Shown: positions 32,152-34,861 of the stretch, piece by piece
How the letters are laid out: every line of letters begins with the position of its first letter
Numbering within the stretch: position 1 is the first letter of the stretch
DNA from: Pseudomonas sp. 21
GTDB lineage: Bacteria > Pseudomonadota > Gammaproteobacteria > Pseudomonadales > Pseudomonadaceae
Length of the DNA stretch: 34,861 nucleotides
Assembly (NCBI RefSeq): GCF_000955805.1
Contig: NZ_JYOA01000003.1
Location: 364,282-399,142, forward strand
Direction: 5' to 3'
Position numbers and translations under genes: made by a program
The notes under the pieces: model-generated
What the model was told of the DNA's origin: nothing
What the model saw: the letters and a program-made list of their open reading frames with translations, nothing else
Database searches by the model: none

Positions 32152-32724
32152 TCACTTGAGCTGGTCGGAGAAGTATTCGCCAGCACCCTGCAGCGGGCCG
32201 AGCGGGTTCTTCTTGTCTTCCATGCGGCGGATGTTCGGCTCGCCGTTGCTGGTCTTGTGCACGACCACATCGTCGATCAGTACGAACACCGGGCGGAACG
32301 ACCAGCCCTGCACCTGGCGGCGCTTGCGGAAGTTGAAGATGTCGGCCCAGAAGCTGCCCACACGCTGGCTGTCGGTCTTGTTGAAATCGAAGGCGTAGCC
32401 GATGCAGCGGTCCTTGGCCTGCAGGCAGGTGACGAGGCCGTCGGGCAGGTAGTCGATGGGGATGTTGGGCTGAACGAAGAGCAGGCGCACGTCGATGAAC
32501 GAAAGCATCTTGGCGTTGCCCTGGGACAGCGGATCGAAGCCCAGCGCGTAGAGCTGCGACTTGGTGGTCTTGCCAGGATCGACCTGGTTGTAGCGGCTCT
32601 GTGCATCCTGGTAATCCAGGAATGGTGATTGCACTTCCGCGCGTTCGCTGGGCAGCAGGCTGCCACAGGCCGAGAGCGTCAGGCAGGCTCCCAGCAACAA
32701 CATCGAGCGAACTACTGCACGCAT
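32152..32724 (-). CDS. Hypothetical lipoprotein
   Basis: The 190-residue product starts at the ATG at 32724, after AAGGGGAG. A signal sequence (MRAVVRSMLLLGACLTL) ends in the lipobox LSAC with the lipidated cysteine C20. The mature part begins GSLLPSERAEVQSPF; it includes SRYNQVDPGKTTKSQLYALGFDP, a pattern like the short repeats of SmpA/OmlA-type lipoproteins, and SFRPVFVLIDDVVVHKTSNGEPNI. No positively known domain is evident. Residues after the lipobox are G and S, not D, so outer-membrane placement is expected. It lies in a minus-strand row with a binding protein upstream and cmoA downstream, with no sign of shared function. Confidence 0.8.
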   Translation of the reverse strand: MRAVVRSMLLLGACLTLSACGSLLPSERAEVQSPFLDYQDAQSRYNQVDPGKTTKSQLYALGFDPLSQGNAKMLSFIDVRLLFVQPNIPIDYLPDGLVTCLQAKDRCIGYAFDFNKTDSQRVGSFWADIFNFRKRRQVQGWSFRPVFVLIDDVVVHKTSNGEPNIRRMEDKKNPLGPLQGAGEYFSDQLK

Positions 32725-32811
32725 GGAGCTCCCCTTTTCCCAGTCTCTTATTAATTGATCTATAGCCGATGACAGAGGGCTCTGCCGGACTTTTCTCACG
32801 CCTTCGCAGGA

Positions 32812-33558
32812 CTAGTCAACGGCGATGCCGTAACCCTGCATCAGGGGTTTCCACTGGTCGTTGCGGCGCAGTTCGCGCAGGCCCTCGTCGAGGTCGGCCA
32901 GGCGCTCCTGCACGTTTTCCAGGCGCGGGTTGAGCGCGACGTACATGGGACGTTTATCGGCGAGTTCGCCGGCCGCTTGAATACGCTCCGAGAGGCCGTG
33001 GCGTTGCAGGTAATGCTCGACGATCTGGCTGTCTTCGAGCAGCACCGTGATGCGCCCCAGCAGCAGCTTCTGGATATTGCGCTCGAGGACCTTCTCGCCG
33101 CTGAGCACCTGCACCTGCTCGTGGTTGGACAGGTGCTCGTCGCGCCAGGCGTCCAGTTCCTTGCCGTAGGAATAGCCTTGCGCCAGCCCGATGGACTGGC
33201 TGCTCAGCGAGGTCGGACCATGCCAGGTCCAGGGGTTGTCGTTGCGCACGTAGAAACGCATGGTGACCCAGCCGATGGGCTCCTCGCCGATCAGCAGTTC
33301 CTCGGACTCCTCGCTGTAGGCGCCGACTACGCCATCCACCAGCCCCTCGCGGGCCATCTGCAGGGCGCGCGGCCAGGGCAGGGGTTCGAACAGCGGTGGC
33401 TGCGGCAGCACCTGGCCAAGGGCTTCGAGCAGGTAGCCGGGCTTGTCCGGATCGCCAGGGCAGAGGTAGGGGCACCAGTCGTCGCCGGCCAGGCGCAGGG
33501 GTTCGGCGCTGGCCAGCGCCGAACAGAGAAGCAGCAGCGGTGAAGCGATTCGCAGCAT
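32812..33558 (-). CDS. Periplasmic solute-binding protein (SBP_bac_3 type)
   Basis: A 248-residue exported protein with a signal peptide (MLRIASPLLLLCSALASA, cleaved before E19). The mature start EPLRLAGDDWCPYLCPGDPDKPGYLLEALGQVL is the opening of family 3 amino acid-type binding proteins, although two cysteines (WCPYLC) are unusual and may form a disulfide. Other family stretches are LFEPLPWPRALQMAREGLVDGVVGAY and the lobe-2 region around GLAQGYSYGKELD. No transporter genes adjoin it. Pseudomonas has many such lone proteins, some of which act in sensing rather than uptake. It begins one base after the stop of the YhhN gene, so the two are probably one transcript. Confidence 0.82.
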   Translation of the reverse strand: MLRIASPLLLLCSALASAEPLRLAGDDWCPYLCPGDPDKPGYLLEALGQVLPQPPLFEPLPWPRALQMAREGLVDGVVGAYSEESEELLIGEEPIGWVTMRFYVRNDNPWTWHGPTSLSSQSIGLAQGYSYGKELDAWRDEHLSNHEQVQVLSGEKVLERNIQKLLLGRITVLLEDSQIVEHYLQRHGLSERIQAAGELADKRPMYVALNPRLENVQERLADLDEGLRELRRNDQWKPLMQGYGIAVD

Positions 33559-33559
33559 G

Positions 33560-34234
33560 TCAGGCCCGGGAAGTAGTTTGTCCTTCCGAGTATGGCAGAG
33601 CGATATGACGGGATGTGACGGACGCGGCGATACCGAACTGGCCGAGCCAGTAGGTGAGCATGATGGCGTAGGAGGAGCCGTCGAAGGCGGCGACGAAGCG
33701 GCTGATGCCGATCATCGAGTCGGAGCTGACGAACAGCAGCGCGCCCAAAGCGGCGAACATCCGGCTGGCGTTGGCGATCGAGGGTACGCCCAGGCGGGCG
33801 ATGGCGCGCCAGAGCATGGCGCTGATGGTCAGGCTGTACAGCGCGATAGGCAGCAACAGCGGGCCGAGGCCGCGGCTGTAGAGCAGCATGAACAGGCCGC
33901 CACCCACGCTGCCGGCGATCAGCAGGCCCAGTGGCGCGAGGCGGCGGGTGTCGCCCAGGTAGGCGACCAGGTAGGCGAGATGCGCGAGCAGGAAGGCGGC
34001 CAGGCCAGGCACGAAGGCGTTGATCGGCCATTCCAGCAGGATATCGCCGAGCATCGACAGTACCAGGCCGACGGCAACCCAGCGGCGATAGCCGTCTGCA
34101 GGTGTAGCGAGAATCCAGAAGAGCATGGCGAGGACCGGCAGCGGCTTGCACAGCATGCGCAGGACGGGCAGGTCGAAGGTCACGGCGAACAGGTAGGCGG
34201 CACCGCCGATCAGTGCCAAGAGTGCCCAGCGCAT
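33560..34234 (-). CDS. YhhN family membrane protein (lysoplasmalogenase-like)
   Basis: A 224-residue protein with about eight membrane helices. It matches the YhhN/TMEM86 family in size and in two conserved acidic helical motifs: VLSMLGDILLEW (about 57-68) and LLFVSSDSMIGISRF (about 170-184). TMEM86 proteins hydrolyse lysoplasmalogen vinyl ether bonds; bacterial members have been assigned the same activity in Legionella, but the substrate in Pseudomonas, which lacks obvious plasmalogens, is unclear. The ATG at 34234 has a GGGAGGG-type ribosome site. The following binding-protein gene starts one base after its stop. Confidence 0.82.
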   Translation of the reverse strand: MRWALLALIGGAAYLFAVTFDLPVLRMLCKPLPVLAMLFWILATPADGYRRWVAVGLVLSMLGDILLEWPINAFVPGLAAFLLAHLAYLVAYLGDTRRLAPLGLLIAGSVGGGLFMLLYSRGLGPLLLPIALYSLTISAMLWRAIARLGVPSIANASRMFAALGALLFVSSDSMIGISRFVAAFDGSSYAIMLTYWLGQFGIAASVTSRHIALPYSEGQTTSRA

Positions 34235-34341
34235 GGGGTTCCCTCCCGAGGAAATGAACGCCCACTGTGCCGCAGCGCGGCGCCTGGCCTACAGGCCGAA
34301 GGCGTCAGCGCGAGCGGCTTATGGCGCCGGGTATCGCCGCG

Positions 34342-34737
34342 TTACTTCACGGCGATGGGGCAGACGAAGGTTTGTGCGGGGGCGACTTCGGCTTCCCAGG
34401 GCCGGCGGTAGGCCAGTTCCAGCTTGTCCTCGCCGGCGGCGGTCACGCGGAAGCGCCAGGTGGATTCGCCGGCGCTGCCGACCAGGCCTGCGTCTTCCGG
34501 GTTGCTGTAGACCTCGGGGCCAAGGGCGCGCAGCAGGCCGTTGGCGGCGTTGCGCAGTTCCCAGCGGAAACCGGTGGTGGGGTTGCTCGGCAGGATCAGC
34601 ACGAGTTCCTGGCCGGTGTGCAGTTTCAGTGGCTTGCAGTCGCTGGCGTCTTCCAGGGTGACCACGGGTTTGGTCTGTCCGGCGCAGCCGGCGAGCAGGA
34701 CCAGGGAGAGGGGCAGCAATGTGCGGTACGACGGCAT
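34342..34737 (-). CDS. Chagasin/I42-type protease inhibitor lipoprotein
   Basis: The 131-residue product has a lipobox signal (MPSYRTLLPLSLVLLAGC) with C18 as the lipidation site. The mature part shows the three loop motifs of the chagasin (I42) inhibitors of papain-like cysteine peptidases: LPSNPTTGFRW (loop NPTTG), a glycine-containing middle loop (SAGESTWRF) and YRRPWE in the third loop. Chagasin family members use these loops to wedge into the active site. A periplasmic or outer-membrane inhibitor could protect against host or competitor proteases, or regulate an own enzyme. The chosen ATG at 34737 has a GGGAG-type ribosome site; an earlier ATG at 34809 would bury the signal. No partner protease is in the window. 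Confidence 0.83.
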   Translation of the reverse strand: MPSYRTLLPLSLVLLAGCAGQTKPVVTLEDASDCKPLKLHTGQELVLILPSNPTTGFRWELRNAANGLLRALGPEVYSNPEDAGLVGSAGESTWRFRVTAAGEDKLELAYRRPWEAEVAPAQTFVCPIAVK

Positions 34738-34834
34738 GACGGCTCCTGGGAGGGGACAGGTTGGGCCGCAGGATAACGCAATCGTATGAGAAGGAGGTGC
34801 TTCGTGCATTGCACGCAGGTGTTGGAGCTGACCT

Positions 34835-34861
34835 GTAGGGGCGCCCCATGGGCGCGATCGC
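34835..34861. repeat. REP element cut by the right edge
   Basis: GTAGGGGCGCCCCATGGGCG followed by CGATCGC has the REP layout (GTAGG head, central palindrome GCGCCCCATGGGCGC, GATCGC tail). It is truncated by the window end. Confidence 0.6.

Noticed and set aside
1..34861. Genomic island, prophage or defence system
   Set aside because: No integrase, transposase, phage, restriction, toxin or nuclease-defence genes are seen. Base composition and gene style look uniform and most of the order matches the Pseudomonas core genome.

Overview
The window is chromosomal DNA from a gamma-proteobacterium of the genus Pseudomonas. It is GC-rich, densely packed, and every protein resembles the Pseudomonas form. 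The gene order nadB-algU-mucA-mucB-mucC-mucD-lepA-lepB-DUF4845-rnc-era-recO-pdxJ, preceded by a tricarboxylate transport locus and ung, matches from memory the P. aeruginosa PA0744-PA0773 stretch. Differences in gene content (an extra solute-binding protein, cmoAB after pdxJ, no aldehyde dehydrogenase in the valine cluster) and several intergenic repeats suggest a relative of P. aeruginosa; I cannot name the species. I see no phage, plasmid, transposase, CRISPR array, tRNA or rRNA.

Layout. (1) 34-4402: a valine/isobutyrate-type acyl-CoA catabolic cluster on the minus strand (isobutyryl-CoA dehydrogenase-like protein, crotonase, 3-hydroxyisobutyryl-CoA hydrolase-like protein), with a divergent AraC/MmsR-type regulator and a convincing promoter-operator between them. 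(2) 4404-7552: an orphan periplasmic binding protein, a small membrane protein, ung and a small exported protein. (3) 7632-14333: a tripartite tricarboxylate transporter (tctC-tctB-tctA reading order) with its outer-membrane porin opdH and the divergent two-component system tctD-tctE. (4) 14345-14902: a gene-free stretch of about 600 bp holding a terminator, four tandem copies of a roughly 107-bp repeat and a REP element. (5) 14931-19193: an HDOD protein, ygfZ, sdhE-ygfX and nadB. (6) 19384-23795: the envelope-stress sigma factor operon algU-mucABCD with two AlgU-type autoregulatory promoters and a strong terminator. (7) 23902-30233: lepA-lepB, then DUF4845-rnc-era-recO-pdxJ, mostly overlapping or coupled genes for translation, secretion, RNA processing, repair and vitamin B6 synthesis. 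(8) 30245-34861: a REP pair, then minus-strand cmoB, cmoA, two lipoproteins, a periplasmic binding protein and a YhhN membrane protein.

How they work together. Regions 1 and 3 are carbon-source modules, each with a local regulator. Both, and the orphan binding protein, carry an A-rich AANAANAA motif next to the ribosome binding site, the known Hfq/Crc catabolite-repression target, so one post-transcriptional switch may govern them all. Region 6 is a complete sigma/anti-sigma circuit with intact MucA, so no mucoid-type truncation is seen. I found no unmistakably new system. The most informative observations are regulatory: the AraC direct repeats abutting a promoter, the repeats between opdH and tctD, the duplicated Crc-type leaders, and hairpins placed inside operons.
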